The notes beneath the pieces are model-generated. The model was not told where the DNA came from. It searched no databases and saw only the letters and a list, made by a program, of their open reading frames with translations. Below, in pieces: positions 1 through 8,092 of a stretch of DNA of 23,546 bases; position 1 is the first letter of the stretch, and every line of letters starts with the position of its first letter. This DNA is from an uncultured Bacillota bacterium (lineage in GTDB: Bacteria > Bacillota > Clostridia > Lachnospirales > Lachnospiraceae), in the NCBI GenBank assembly GCA_905200905.1, contig CAJKMA010000039.1, positions 1 to 23,546 on the forward strand. Reading direction: 5' to 3'. A program made the translations under genes and the position numbers.

Positions 1-46
1 ATCGTGAAAAGCCATGCATTCCACTGCATCTACAGAAAATTCTATC
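1..46 (-). pseudogene. Out-of-frame continuation of the histidine kinase
   Basis: In the frame one base away from the kinase stop, the minus strand reads K-I-E-F-S-V-D-A-V-E-C-M-A-F-H-D to the window edge. That is the kind of sequence that links HisKA to the HATPase domain in this kinase family (a strand followed by HD). The join is a run of six A on the minus strand (47–52); seven would give one continuous protein. This is either a real frameshift mutation or a homopolymer error in the assembly. The rest of the domain lies outside the window. Confidence 0.7.
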
Positions 47-875
47 TTTTTTCAATTGCTTTCATGATAACCGTATTGACAGCTTCTAACAGTGTTTCCT
101 TTATATTTCGTTTTTGAATCTGTAATTGAATCATATGGTGTTCCAGCCTGGACATTTGAAAAAATAACGCCATAAGTGTTTCCAGTTTTTCCAGGTCTTT
201 TTTCCCCTGATTTCGGAGTTCTGCCCGTTCTTCCAGAGTAAGGCTTTCCTCTTCCAGTAATTCATAATTAATCTTTAAGGCGGCCAGTGGTGTTTTTAAC
301 TGATGGGAAATATCCGAGATTAATGTTTTGGTATGCTGCTGCTCATCCTCTAACCGCTCTGTCAGACGGTGCATAGCAGTTCCCATTTTATCAAGTTCCT
401 TCTGTAATTGCTCCAAATCTGGATTATCCACGTTCATGGAACTGTTTTTTTCATAATCTCCCTGGATATAAGCATGCATGTTCTCAATGAGGACTCCCAT
501 GGCTTCCTGATATTCTTTTTTTCTTTCCCTCTCATGAAATTTGTGCGAAAAAGAGATACACCACCACACTCCTGCTGCCAGGAAGATTTCTACTGCAAGA
601 AAGAGAAAAAAGCTCTTGCTCTCACGAGTAGAAAAAATGGAATATCCATAATCCTGCTTGATTTGTAAGGCTTTTTCTTCTATCTCTTTTTTGGTTACAG
701 ATGCGGAAGCCGCTTTTTCCTGCATTCCAATCAAGATTCCCTCAGCTTCTGGAACTTCCAGGGCTAAAGCTGCTGTTGTTTCCAGGTTTTCCCCAAAACG
801 CTGGTTTAAATAAAAACCAGCCGTTGCAAGCATGATGAGAATCAGCAGAAAACCTGGCCAGAACCGTATGTTCAT
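42..875 (-). CDS. Sensor histidine kinase, C-terminally frameshifted
   Basis: Membrane sensor kinase of a two-component pair. Seen: a short N-terminal tail, a first membrane segment (about residues 6–23), an extracytoplasmic loop of about 60 residues, a second membrane segment (about 88–110), a linker/coiled coil, then the HisKA dimerisation domain with the H-box ISHQLKTPL (phospho-accepting His near residue 191). The reading frame stops at 42–44, just after the HisKA helices, so the ATP-binding HATPase domain is missing from this frame. Adding one base to the T run at 47–52 restores an open frame to the window edge (see the entry at 1–46). The chosen ATG at 873–875 overlaps the response-regulator stop as ATGA; an upstream in-frame ATG at 899, preceded by AGAGGA, is an alternative start. 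It follows the regulator gene directly and is probably co-transcribed with it and helD. Signal and target genes cannot be told from this window. Confidence 0.85.
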   Translation of the reverse strand: MNIRFWPGFLLILIMLATAGFYLNQRFGENLETTAALALEVPEAEGILIGMQEKAASASVTKKEIEEKALQIKQDYGYSIFSTRESKSFFLFLAVEIFLAAGVWWCISFSHKFHERERKKEYQEAMGVLIENMHAYIQGDYEKNSSMNVDNPDLEQLQKELDKMGTAMHRLTERLEDEQQHTKTLISDISHQLKTPLAALKINYELLEEESLTLEERAELRNQGKKDLEKLETLMALFFQMSRLEHHMIQLQIQKRNIKETLLEAVNTVIMKAIEKR

Positions 876-1546
876 TCTTTTCTTACCTTTTCTGTCCATA
901 AATATCCAAGTCCTCTTACATTTCCAATGGCATTTGTCTGTAATTTGTTTTTGAGTCTGCTGATATTCACAGTCACCGTGTTTTCTTCCACAAACTGGCC
1001 TTCCATATCCCAGACATGTTCCAAAATCTGTTCTTTGGTTACGATTCTTCCTGCATTTTCCATAAGATAAATCAAAAGCTGCAGTTCCTTTTTACTTAAT
1101 ATAACAGGCTCACCTTTTTCGTAGACCTGCATGGTATTACAATGAACCTGGATGTCCTTTGAAACCAGTATTTGTCCTTCTTGTTTCACAGCCCTTCGCA
1201 TGAAGGCATTGACCTTTGAAATCAGCACAAGGAGGCTAAAGGGTTTTGTCATATAGTCATCTGCCCCACAGTCATACCCATTGACAATATCTACCTCCTG
1301 ATCCAGTGCAGAAAGAAAGATAATATAAAGCTCGCTTTTTGCCCTTGCTTCCCTGCAAAATTCCATGCCACTTCCGTCTGGAAGAGAGATATCACTGACG
1401 AGCAGGTCAATGGATTCCTGTTCTAAAAACTGCCTTGCCTCTTTGATGGTAAAAGCAGAAAAAACTTCATAACCTTCTTTTTTCAGTTTTAAAGAAATTC
1501 CGCGGTTTAACCCTTCATCGTCTTCCAGCAATAAGATTTGTTTCAT
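872..1546 (-). CDS. OmpR/PhoB-family response regulator
   Basis: Cytoplasmic transcription factor controlled by phosphorylation from the adjacent kinase. Seen: receiver domain with the acidic pair E8-D9-D10, phospho-acceptor D52 in the motif SDISLPDG, switch Ser79 (FLSA) and invariant Lys101 (TKPF). A C-terminal winged-helix DNA-binding domain follows (about residues 125–225), with the typical LSKKELQLL and TVTVNISRLKNKL helices and RGLGY wing. Length of about 224 residues is normal. The start at 1544–1546 begins the canonical MKQILLLEDDEG and has AAAGGAGT 13 bases upstream; a longer in-frame ATG at 1576 lies inside helD and lacks a binding site. It starts 11 bases after the helD stop and overlaps the kinase start, so helD–regulator–kinase look like one transcript. 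Confidence 0.93.
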   Translation of the reverse strand: MKQILLLEDDEGLNRGISLKLKKEGYEVFSAFTIKEARQFLEQESIDLLVSDISLPDGSGMEFCREARAKSELYIIFLSALDQEVDIVNGYDCGADDYMTKPFSLLVLISKVNAFMRRAVKQEGQILVSKDIQVHCNTMQVYEKGEPVILSKKELQLLIYLMENAGRIVTKEQILEHVWDMEGQFVEENTVTVNISRLKNKLQTNAIGNVRGLGYLWTEKVRKE

Positions 1547-1556
1547 ATGCGGTTTA

Positions 1557-3626
1557 TCACTCCTTTGTGCTTTCATTTTCCAACAATCTGCTCAAAGGTT
1601 TGTCCCCCAGGAAATATAGCTGATGCAGTGCCCTGGTGATGGCTACATAGAGAAGCTTTGCCTCTTTTGGGTTTTCTCCATAATGCTCCTCATCTGCTTT
1701 CCAGAGAATGACAGCATCAAATTCCAGGCCTTTGGTCAGAGTTACCGGGAGTACCATCACCCCGTTATGGAAGTCCTGGGTTTCCTCCTGGATTCCAAGG
1801 ATTTTTCTTACTTCTTTTGCTTCCTCTTCTTCTCTGCAGATCACAGCAATGGTTTCAAATCCCTGTTCCTGTACCTTTGCTACCGTAGATTTCAGAAGCT
1901 GGTTCAATGCTTCTCCTTCCTGGATGTTTACCTGAACCTCCTGGCCATGGCGGATCACAGGCTGTATTTTATAACTTCCCTGGGAAGCCTTTTCCAGCAC
2001 TTTTCCGGCACATTCTGAGATTTCAATGGTATTTCGGTAACTCTTTGCCAGAAGGTAAAAGCTGTCCTGTTCTTTTTGAAACAGCACTTTTTTCAAGTCT
2101 TCCCAGTCATTCATACCTGTTTCGTAACGGATATTCTGGGAAACATCTCCCATAATGGTAAAATAACAGGTGTCTAAAACCTGTTTCATCACATAATAGA
2201 TCATAACACCGAAATCTTGTGCCTCATCAATGATAATCTGGCTGAATTCATCTGCATCCTTTTTCTTCAAAATCCGTTTCCAGATGAGGCATAGTGCCGC
2301 AGTATCATATAAATCAAACCTTCCTTTTTTTACATGACACAGCGTTTCCTCCCAGTCATTGTTGTTCAATCTGTTATTTTTCATAAGCCAGAGCAGAAAT
2401 TCCTGGTAAATCTGAGGCTCTGTCCATTTATTCTTTGCGGAATGAAAATAGTTCCGGTATTCTTGCAGTTTTCTCTTTTTCTCATTTTCTTCTTTTTCCG
2501 TACAGAGAAATTTAATCCTGGAAGCAATCCTGGTATTTAAGAGTTTTTCCAACTGCAAAATGGAAAGCTGCGGATTCCGGTCCCTGGTCTCTTTCATGTT
2601 CGCTTCTGACAGCAAGATACCAAGTTCAGAATCTTTGATCGTATCCAGTATCAAAACATGCTGTTTCCAGACATCCAGAAATTCTTCCAAAGCATTTACA
2701 AAGTCCAGCTTGCTTTTTACCGGAGCCATGTTATCCTCAGGAATCACCTGATATTTTTTCTTCCAGGATTTTCCCATTAGATAAGGCAGAAAAATGTCCA
2801 TCCGCATCTGCCTTACATGATTGACATCCAGTTCCGGCAGTCCGCTGCTGATATAATTTAACAACATATCACTGCTTCCAATGATGCAGAATTCGGAAGG
2901 CTTGTATTTCTCTTCGTAGTTATAAAGTACATAGGAAATCCGGTGAAGAGCAACGGTTGTCTTTCCACTTCCGGCAACACCCTGTACAATGATATTTTTA
3001 AAGGGAGTATCCCGGATGATTTCATTTTGTTCTTTTTGAATGGTGGCGATAATATCTCCCAGAACAGCTTCTTTGTTTTGGGACAGATATTTTACCAGCA
3101 ATTCATCATTGGCAGCAACATCATCATCGTAAAAACCCAGCAACTTCTTTCCTTGGATATCATAAGTCCGTTTCTTATATAGATCAATCTCTACTGGCTG
3201 GCTTCCAGGTACTTCATAGTGCCCATACCCCAGTTCGTTCTCATAGTAGACGCTGGAAACAGGAGCACGCCAATCTACAATAATGACTTCATTGGCATTT
3301 TGCGTAATTCCGTTTTTTCCAATATACAAACTTTCTCTGGCACCATAGGTTTCATCCTGGTAGTCGATTCTTCCAAAATAGGCTTTCCTGGAAGCAGCTC
3401 TGTTTTTACGAAGGGAATTCTCAGCGTGCTCCAGAATATTTCTTCCGGCCATCAGCATACCATAGGAATCACCTTCTCCTTTTTTTACTGCCTGAAAAAG
3501 CTCTGTCACCTCTTTTTTGTAGCGTCTTTCTTTTTCCTCATATAAGTGGATATTCTCCTGGATAATTTTCAGACACTGTTCCAGATGCATTTTCTCCTGT
3601 TGTTGTTCTTTTAGATGTTTTTCCAT
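1557..3626 (-). CDS. helD: HelD-like RNA polymerase-recycling helicase
   Basis: Superfamily 1 (UvrD/Rep-like) ATPase of the HelD group, known from Bacillus and mycobacteria to pull RNA polymerase off DNA and nucleic acids, and in some species to affect rifamycin sensitivity. Seen: a charged N-terminal coiled-coil hairpin (residues 1–75), a Q-like motif, Walker A GVAGSGKTT (216–224), Walker B IIIDEAQD (464–471), motif III GDVSQ (493–497), SYRNT (529–533), TLTKGLEFD (629–637) and the helicase motif VI-like YVAITRA (660–666). The 689 residues are somewhat shorter than the B. subtilis protein. The ATG at 3624–3626 has GAGGT about 8 bases upstream and a sigma-A promoter at 3724–3752. First gene of the operon with the two-component system. 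A UvrD-type DNA repair helicase is less likely because of the N-terminal hairpin and insert layout. Confidence 0.92.
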   Translation of the reverse strand: MEKHLKEQQQEKMHLEQCLKIIQENIHLYEEKERRYKKEVTELFQAVKKGEGDSYGMLMAGRNILEHAENSLRKNRAASRKAYFGRIDYQDETYGARESLYIGKNGITQNANEVIIVDWRAPVSSVYYENELGYGHYEVPGSQPVEIDLYKKRTYDIQGKKLLGFYDDDVAANDELLVKYLSQNKEAVLGDIIATIQKEQNEIIRDTPFKNIIVQGVAGSGKTTVALHRISYVLYNYEEKYKPSEFCIIGSSDMLLNYISSGLPELDVNHVRQMRMDIFLPYLMGKSWKKKYQVIPEDNMAPVKSKLDFVNALEEFLDVWKQHVLILDTIKDSELGILLSEANMKETRDRNPQLSILQLEKLLNTRIASRIKFLCTEKEENEKKRKLQEYRNYFHSAKNKWTEPQIYQEFLLWLMKNNRLNNNDWEETLCHVKKGRFDLYDTAALCLIWKRILKKKDADEFSQIIIDEAQDFGVMIYYVMKQVLDTCYFTIMGDVSQNIRYETGMNDWEDLKKVLFQKEQDSFYLLAKSYRNTIEISECAGKVLEKASQGSYKIQPVIRHGQEVQVNIQEGEALNQLLKSTVAKVQEQGFETIAVICREEEEAKEVRKILGIQEETQDFHNGVMVLPVTLTKGLEFDAVILWKADEEHYGENPKEAKLLYVAITRALHQLYFLGDKPLSRLLENESTKE

Positions 3627-3723
3627 GTTCTTACCTCACTTTTCTCAAATTTTTCACTTAAAATCTGAAGCAGGCACTCGTTCCCATCCCTAAACGGCAC
3701 CTTCCAGTTTCAGGCGGTCTTTC

Positions 3724-3752
3724 ATTATAGCAAACAGAAGGGTAAAAAACAA
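3724..3752 (-). promoter_or_regulatory. Predicted sigma-A promoter of helD operon
   Basis: On the minus strand a -35 of TTGTTT (3747–3752) and a perfect -10 TATAAT (3724–3729) are separated by 17 bases, about 100 bases upstream of the helD start. The -35 lies in the T-tract of the trpB2 terminator, so the two elements share bases. Confidence 0.65.
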
Positions 3753-3784
3753 CTCCATGAAACAGGTTTTTCTGTTTTATGGAG
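3743..3784 (-). terminator. Rho-independent terminator after trpB2
   Basis: Minus-strand hairpin with arms at 3772–3784 and 3753–3765 (CTCCAT plus AAAACAG pairing with CTGTTT plus ATGGAG, one mismatch), a six-base loop, and a following tract TTGTTTTTT. It sits about 70 bases beyond the trpB2 stop and separates it from helD. Confidence 0.8.
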
Positions 3785-3856
3785 CTGTTTTGTGGGATTT
3801 TCAAATCTATTAATTTCTGTTACCGTATTTTGTATTTTGGGGGTCTGAATGAACTC

Positions 3857-5248
3857 TTAAAATTCATTGCCCGGAAACCTTGGGATTCCGGAAAGTCCGG
3901 CAGCAAGTTCTTCGTCTGTAGGGATATAATCAGACATTTCACCATTGTTAAATCTTTCATATGCGAACATATCAAAATAACCTGTTCCAGTAAGCCCGAA
4001 TACAATGGTTTTTTCTTCGCCGGTTTCTTTACATTTGAGTGCTTCGTCCATGGCTACCCGGATAGCATGAGCACTTTCCGGTGCAGGCAGAATTCCTTCT
4101 ACCCTGGCAAATTGTACGGCTGCGTCAAATACAGAGGTCTGTTCTACAGAACGTGCTTCCATAAGCCCATCATGATAAAGCTGAGATAAAATAGAACTCA
4201 TACCATGATAGCGAAGTCCTCCGGCATGGCTGGCAGACGGAATAAAGCCACTGCCAAGGGTGTACATTTTCTGTAATGGTGTTACCATACCAGTATCGCA
4301 GTAATCATAAACGAATTTACCTCTTGTTAAACTTGGGCAGGATGCTGGTTCCACAGCAATAATCTGATAGTCCCGCTCTCCTCTTAATTTTTCACCCATA
4401 AACGGAGAAATCAATCCACCCAGATTGGAACCGCCTCCGGCACATCCAATGATCATATCTGCCTTTACATCGTATTTATCCAATGCTGTTTTGGTCTCCA
4501 GTCCGATAATCGTCTGATGCAGAAGCACCTGATTCATAACACTGCCGAGAACATAACGATACCCTTCCTGCTGTGTAGCTCTTTCCACTGCTTCGGAAAT
4601 AGCACATCCCAGGCTTCCGGAAGTACCTGGATGAAGTTCGAGAATCTTTCTTCCAACTTCTGTTGTTTCAGATGGAGACGGAGTCACAGATGCTCCATAG
4701 GTTCTCATGACTTCTCTACGGAAAGGCTTCTGCTCATAAGAACATTTTACCATATATACCTGACAGTCTAATCCAAAGTAGGAACATGCCATAGAAAGGG
4801 CGGTTCCCCACTGCCCTGCTCCGGTTTCCGTTGTTACACCTTTCAGTCCCTGCTTTTTCGCATAATAAGCCTGAGCAATGGCAGAATTCAGCTTATGACT
4901 TCCGCTGGTATTATTCCCTTCAAATTTATAATAAATTTTTGCTGGTGTCTGTAATTTTTCTTCTAAACAATAGGCACGTACCAGAGGAGCAGGCCGGTAC
5001 ATTTTATAAAAGTTTCTTATTTCCTCTGGAATATCGATATAGGGAGTGGTATCATCCAGTTCCTGTTTTACCAGTTCTTTGCAAAATACAACTTCTAATT
5101 CTTTCTCTGTCATTGGCTTTAAAGTTTCTGGATTTAAAAGAGGAGCAGGTTTCTGTTTCATATCAGCCCTCACGTTATACCATTGTTTCGGAAGCTCTGA
5201 TTCTTCTAAATAGATTTTATAAGGGATTTCTTTGTTTTGATTTGACAT
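3857..5248 (-). CDS. trpB: Tryptophan synthase beta chain, TrpB2 type
   Basis: PLP enzyme that joins indole and L-serine to give L-tryptophan. Seen: the PLP lysine K119 in NTSGSHKLNSA, the catalytic-loop motif ETGAGQWG (141–148), and the phosphate-binding glycine loop GCAGGGSNLGG (268–278). The 463-residue length, the long N-terminal extension (IYLEESELPKQWYN) and the W in ETGAGQWG mark the TrpB2 (TIGR01415) branch rather than the 390–400-residue TrpB1 that pairs with TrpA. No trpA or other trp gene is next to it, so it probably works alone on salvaged indole or with a distant partner; this is inference. The ATG at 5246–5248 has AAAGGAG 8 bases upstream. It is transcribed alone behind a Trp T-box leader and ends at its own terminator. 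Confidence 0.95.
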   Translation of the reverse strand: MSNQNKEIPYKIYLEESELPKQWYNVRADMKQKPAPLLNPETLKPMTEKELEVVFCKELVKQELDDTTPYIDIPEEIRNFYKMYRPAPLVRAYCLEEKLQTPAKIYYKFEGNNTSGSHKLNSAIAQAYYAKKQGLKGVTTETGAGQWGTALSMACSYFGLDCQVYMVKCSYEQKPFRREVMRTYGASVTPSPSETTEVGRKILELHPGTSGSLGCAISEAVERATQQEGYRYVLGSVMNQVLLHQTIIGLETKTALDKYDVKADMIIGCAGGGSNLGGLISPFMGEKLRGERDYQIIAVEPASCPSLTRGKFVYDYCDTGMVTPLQKMYTLGSGFIPSASHAGGLRYHGMSSILSQLYHDGLMEARSVEQTSVFDAAVQFARVEGILPAPESAHAIRVAMDEALKCKETGEEKTIVFGLTGTGYFDMFAYERFNNGEMSDYIPTDEELAAGLSGIPRFPGNEF

Positions 5249-5299
5249 AATGGTGTCTCCTTTCTTTTAGACTTCCAGGGACAGGTACAACGTTTTGTG

Positions 5300-5596
5300 A
5301 AACAAAAAAGCCCTTGTCCCCAAAAAACAATTGTTTCCAGGGACAAGAGCAAAAACTCCTGCGGTGCCACCCAATTTGATACTTGCGTATCCGCTCATCG
5401 CATGCTTCACATGCTAAATTTGATAACGAAGTTTATTCTCCGGCCTTCATACTTTGTTCTGTTGGCCCTCAGAAGCCCATTCCCTTTTAGCTCTAATACT
5501 GCATCCCACCATCTGCAGCTCTCTGGGATTAGAAATATGTTTCATAAAACACAGAATAAAAGGTACTTACTCTTCTTCAACGGTTTAGCTTGTTAA
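5300..5596 (-). promoter_or_regulatory. T-box riboswitch leader, tRNA-Trp specific
   Basis: Transcribed leader of trpB2 that reads uncharged tRNA. Seen on the minus strand: Stem I with the distal AGAGAGC…GGTG element (around 5525–5505); a specifier internal loop closed by AGAAG/CTTCT and CCTTT/AAAGG in which the codon UGG (Trp) lies at 5477–5479; the conserved T-box core GGGTGGCACCGC (5361–5372); and a terminator at 5303–5350. The acceptor-binding bulge UGGC (5366–5369) would pair with GCCA, which fits the G discriminator base of bacterial tRNA-Trp. The CTCTTGTCCC arm can pair either with the T-box core (antiterminator) or with GGGACAAGGGC (terminator). Low charged tRNA-Trp should therefore allow read-through into trpB2. 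Confidence 0.95.
5303..5350 (-). terminator. Regulated terminator of the T-box leader
   Basis: GCTCTTGTCCC (5350–5340) pairs with GGGACAAGGGC (about 5321–5310), followed by TTTTTTG. The 5' arm is the same segment used by the T-box antiterminator. Confidence 0.9.
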
Positions 5597-5600
5597 ACAA

Positions 5601-5630
5601 TTTATATCACATCCTAACATAAATTGTCAA
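5601..5630 (-). promoter_or_regulatory. Sigma-A promoter of the T-box/trpB2 transcript
   Basis: Consensus -35 TTGACA (5625–5630) and extended -10 TGATATAAA (TATAAA at 5601–5606) with an 18-base spacer on the minus strand. It begins right after the stop of the upstream epimerase-like gene and directly before Stem I of the T-box. Confidence 0.8.
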
Positions 5631-5651
5631 GAGTAAATGAAAACTCTTTTT

Positions 5652-6545
5652 TTATTTTTTATGTACACCAATAGAATAGGATTTTCGGAAAGTCTTGCCT
5701 GCTTCCAGAGAAATCACATCTGGCTTTTCAGAAATCTCTTTCTGGAAACCATAATCATCACATCTCCCCATCCATGGTTCCAAACATACGTAAGGTGCTC
5801 CTGGCAGACTCCAAATACCAAAATTGGTAAATCCTTTACATTCCATGGTAAGATAAGGTGTTCCATCTGGATAGCCGATTCCTACCCATTCAATCTGTCC
5901 CTGATCAAAAATCAGTGCATCATTATCAAACATATGCTCTGTAATGTTGCAGCCATAATACTCTCCAATAGGTTCCAGAAGAAGCGTATGTTTGGTGCTG
6001 CTATCTGCTGTTCCTGTATTTCCATAAACCAGAAGATATTCCAGTGCTTCTTTACGCTGAAACAGAAGTTTATAATCTGTCTGTTTTGTGTTTTCTAAAA
6101 TCGGAACATTAAACCCTGGATGTCCACCAATGGTAAAATACATGGTTTCCTGATTTTGATTTTCAACTTCCCAAAGGACTTCCAAATTTCTTTCTTTCAA
6201 GGTATAGGTTACCTGTAACTGGAAAGAAAAAGGAAAATAGTTTCGGGTTTCTTCTGTGTCACAAAGCTGAAAAGTAAGCAATTCTTTTTTTGCTTCTATA
6301 CAGGTAAATACAGCGTCTCTAGCAAACCCATGCTGTATGGTGTCATAATATTGTCCTTTATAAAGACAATGGTTCTCATAATTACGCCCAACATTGGGAA
6401 ACAACAGAGGTGAACGCCTTATCCAATAGGCTTCGTCACCATACCATAATACTTCTTTTTCCATTTCTTTATCATAAATCTGATAAAGCTCTGCACCTGT
6501 TTCACATACACTAATTTTCAGGTATTCGTTTTCTAATGTATACAT
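5652..6545 (-). CDS. Aldose 1-epimerase (LacX-like) family protein
   Basis: Member of the galactose mutarotase-like superfamily, LacX-type branch, which interconverts alpha and beta anomers of sugars or sugar phosphates. Seen: an all-beta sequence of about 297 residues with conserved-looking blocks SPLLFPNVGR, HGFAR (His of the catalytic region), TIGGHPGFNVP (second His) and a C-terminal CLEPWMGRCD (acidic residue). The sugar substrate is not identifiable. The start is taken as the ATG at 6543–6545, which has GGGGGT 8 bases upstream; a TTG five codons earlier would bury that site. It follows the araM gene by about 76 bases in the same direction and is probably in the same sugar-related group under the LacI-type regulator. 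Downstream is the independent trpB2 promoter, with no clear terminator between. Confidence 0.85.
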   Translation of the reverse strand: MYTLENEYLKISVCETGAELYQIYDKEMEKEVLWYGDEAYWIRRSPLLFPNVGRNYENHCLYKGQYYDTIQHGFARDAVFTCIEAKKELLTFQLCDTEETRNYFPFSFQLQVTYTLKERNLEVLWEVENQNQETMYFTIGGHPGFNVPILENTKQTDYKLLFQRKEALEYLLVYGNTGTADSSTKHTLLLEPIGEYYGCNITEHMFDNDALIFDQGQIEWVGIGYPDGTPYLTMECKGFTNFGIWSLPGAPYVCLEPWMGRCDDYGFQKEISEKPDVISLEAGKTFRKSYSIGVHKK

Positions 6546-6621
6546 AAAATGAACCCCCAATTGTAATATTTTTTCTATAGGGTTAGTTTATCATATACAG
6601 AGGTTCTCCACAAGAAAAAAT

Positions 6622-7962
6622 CTATTCATAAAACTCGGCAATTAATTTACTGCTAAAATTTTCCTGTAAATGAAAATCAAATAAAATCTGAAGAAGTCCA
6701 AAACGATTTCGTAAATCCTTTGCAAAATAAATGCCTTTTTGAAACACCTCTTTTGGAACTTGAAGCTGTATCGGAGAATAAGGTGCATTCATAGATTCCA
6801 GGAGATATTGAATTTCTTTGGAAGAAGGAAGCGCTTCTAATATTTTCCAGATTTCTTCCTGATGGTCTAGGAAAATTTTGCGTCTTCTTAAAACTTCTTT
6901 ATCTGAGTTTTTTCCAATATCTTCTTCTAATTTCAGAACACCAGAGGCAGCTGGTCCATAAGCATCTAGGATTTGCTTTTCCCAGACAGCCATTTGAAAG
7001 TGCGGTTCTTGCAATGATACCATAGACAACTGGCACTCTTTTAACATTTCATATAAACGGAGTGCTGAAACAGTACCCACACCAACTTTGGTGCCATGCA
7101 GAGGATCTTTCTTTCCTGCAAGTAAAAACATCATTTCCCAATAATGAGACATGTGATGCTCACTCCCTGATGCAGGCCTGGAATTCCCAATATAGCTCAT
7201 GGCAATGCCACTTAATACTAAACCTTCCATAATAGCGGCAATAGCAGTTTTATCTCGTTTGATAGCGGCTGGTGCATACTCCACTACTTTTTGAATAGAT
7301 TGACGAACCAGATCTATCATTTCCTGGCATATATATTCCTCATTGATAATATGTGCTATCTGCCAATCTGCCAGACACACATATTTTCCAATAATATCCC
7401 CTGCACCTGCTGCAATCATATGAAGCGGTGCTTTGGCCATCACATCCAAATCTCCAATAATTACTCTGGCTGGTCTTGCTTCATAGGTAGTCTTTAAATG
7501 CTGAATAATCAAAGGTGACACATTGGATGCATAGCCATCCATAGAGGGAGCCGTTCCAATAATGTAATAGTCTATTTTCATTTTGTAGCTAATGTATCGG
7601 CAAAGGTCATTTATGGTACCGCTCCCCACTGCAAGAATCAAATCACAATCATTGGGAATCTGAGTGAACAGAAATACCAGAGCCTCTTCATCTGGTACCA
7701 GTTCCTCATTTGAAAATACAATTTTTTTATAAGTATATCCCGCCTTTGTAAGCTCCTCATATACTTGGAAGCCTGCCGCTTCCTGAGTGTGTTCATCACA
7801 AACCACACAAAGATTTCCATAAGAATGCTTATTTAAAATTCCTGAAAGCTGCTTAATGGCATGTTCTTCAATGATGATTTCTTCAATATCGCAAAAATGT
7901 GTTTTGCCGCAAGAACAACATACATCCTTTTGCAAATACTTTTTCCAATCTATTTTTCCCAT
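6622..7962 (-). CDS. araM: AraM-type sn-glycerol-1-phosphate dehydrogenase
   Basis: NAD(P)H- and metal-dependent reduction of dihydroxyacetone phosphate to sn-glycerol-1-phosphate is the known activity of B. subtilis AraM and archaeal EgsA. Seen: the dinucleotide-binding AVGSGTINDLCRY (111–123), GTAPSMDGYAS (136–146), and metal-site blocks GAGDIIGK (186–193), SGSEHHMSHYWE (265–276) and LHGTKVGVGT (288–297) supplying Asp and two His ligands. An N-terminal cysteine-rich stretch CCSCGKTH (15–22) is present before the first strand. Length of 446 fits bacterial AraM rather than the shorter archaeal enzyme. The ATG at 7960–7962 has GGAGGAG 9 bases upstream. It lies between a LacI-type regulator and an epimerase-like gene, suggesting a carbohydrate role; membrane-lipid use is an alternative. 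Confidence 0.9.
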   Translation of the reverse strand: MGKIDWKKYLQKDVCCSCGKTHFCDIEEIIIEEHAIKQLSGILNKHSYGNLCVVCDEHTQEAAGFQVYEELTKAGYTYKKIVFSNEELVPDEEALVFLFTQIPNDCDLILAVGSGTINDLCRYISYKMKIDYYIIGTAPSMDGYASNVSPLIIQHLKTTYEARPARVIIGDLDVMAKAPLHMIAAGAGDIIGKYVCLADWQIAHIINEEYICQEMIDLVRQSIQKVVEYAPAAIKRDKTAIAAIMEGLVLSGIAMSYIGNSRPASGSEHHMSHYWEMMFLLAGKKDPLHGTKVGVGTVSALRLYEMLKECQLSMVSLQEPHFQMAVWEKQILDAYGPAASGVLKLEEDIGKNSDKEVLRRRKIFLDHQEEIWKILEALPSSKEIQYLLESMNAPYSPIQLQVPKEVFQKGIYFAKDLRNRFGLLQILFDFHLQENFSSKLIAEFYE

Positions 7963-8092
7963 GCTTGCTAACTCCTCCTATGTACTATGCAAAAATTAAT
8001 TCCACTTCTAAGACAACCTTAACATGGGAAAGGAGCTTCGTCAAATGATGAATCAAATTATTGATATGCTATATTATTAATAATTCAAATTA
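7963..8092 (-). promoter_or_regulatory. lacI–araM intergenic region with AT palindrome
   Basis: This 130-base gap holds the araM ribosome binding site and, close to the regulator's stop, a perfect 12-base palindrome ATTATTAATAAT (8073–8084). It could be an operator or just AT-rich spacer. A weak TTGACG with a 17-base spacer to TAAGGT is the only promoter candidate I see. No terminator hairpin was found, so araM may be read from the regulator's promoter. Confidence 0.35.

Noticed and set aside
42..55. Programmed frameshift in the histidine kinase
   Set aside because: The zero-frame codons AAA AGA would need an AGA-to-AAG mismatch in the shifted frame, and kinases are not known for recoding; mutation or assembly error is simpler.
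873..899. Longer kinase start (MDRKGKKRMN…)
   Set aside because: Possible and preceded by AGAGGA, but the ATGA overlap with the regulator stop at 872–875 is the commoner arrangement; kept only as an alternative.
5297..6098. Plus-strand open frames over the T-box and the epimerase gene
   Set aside because: They are antisense to a structured leader and a well-conserved enzyme, and lack ribosome binding sites.
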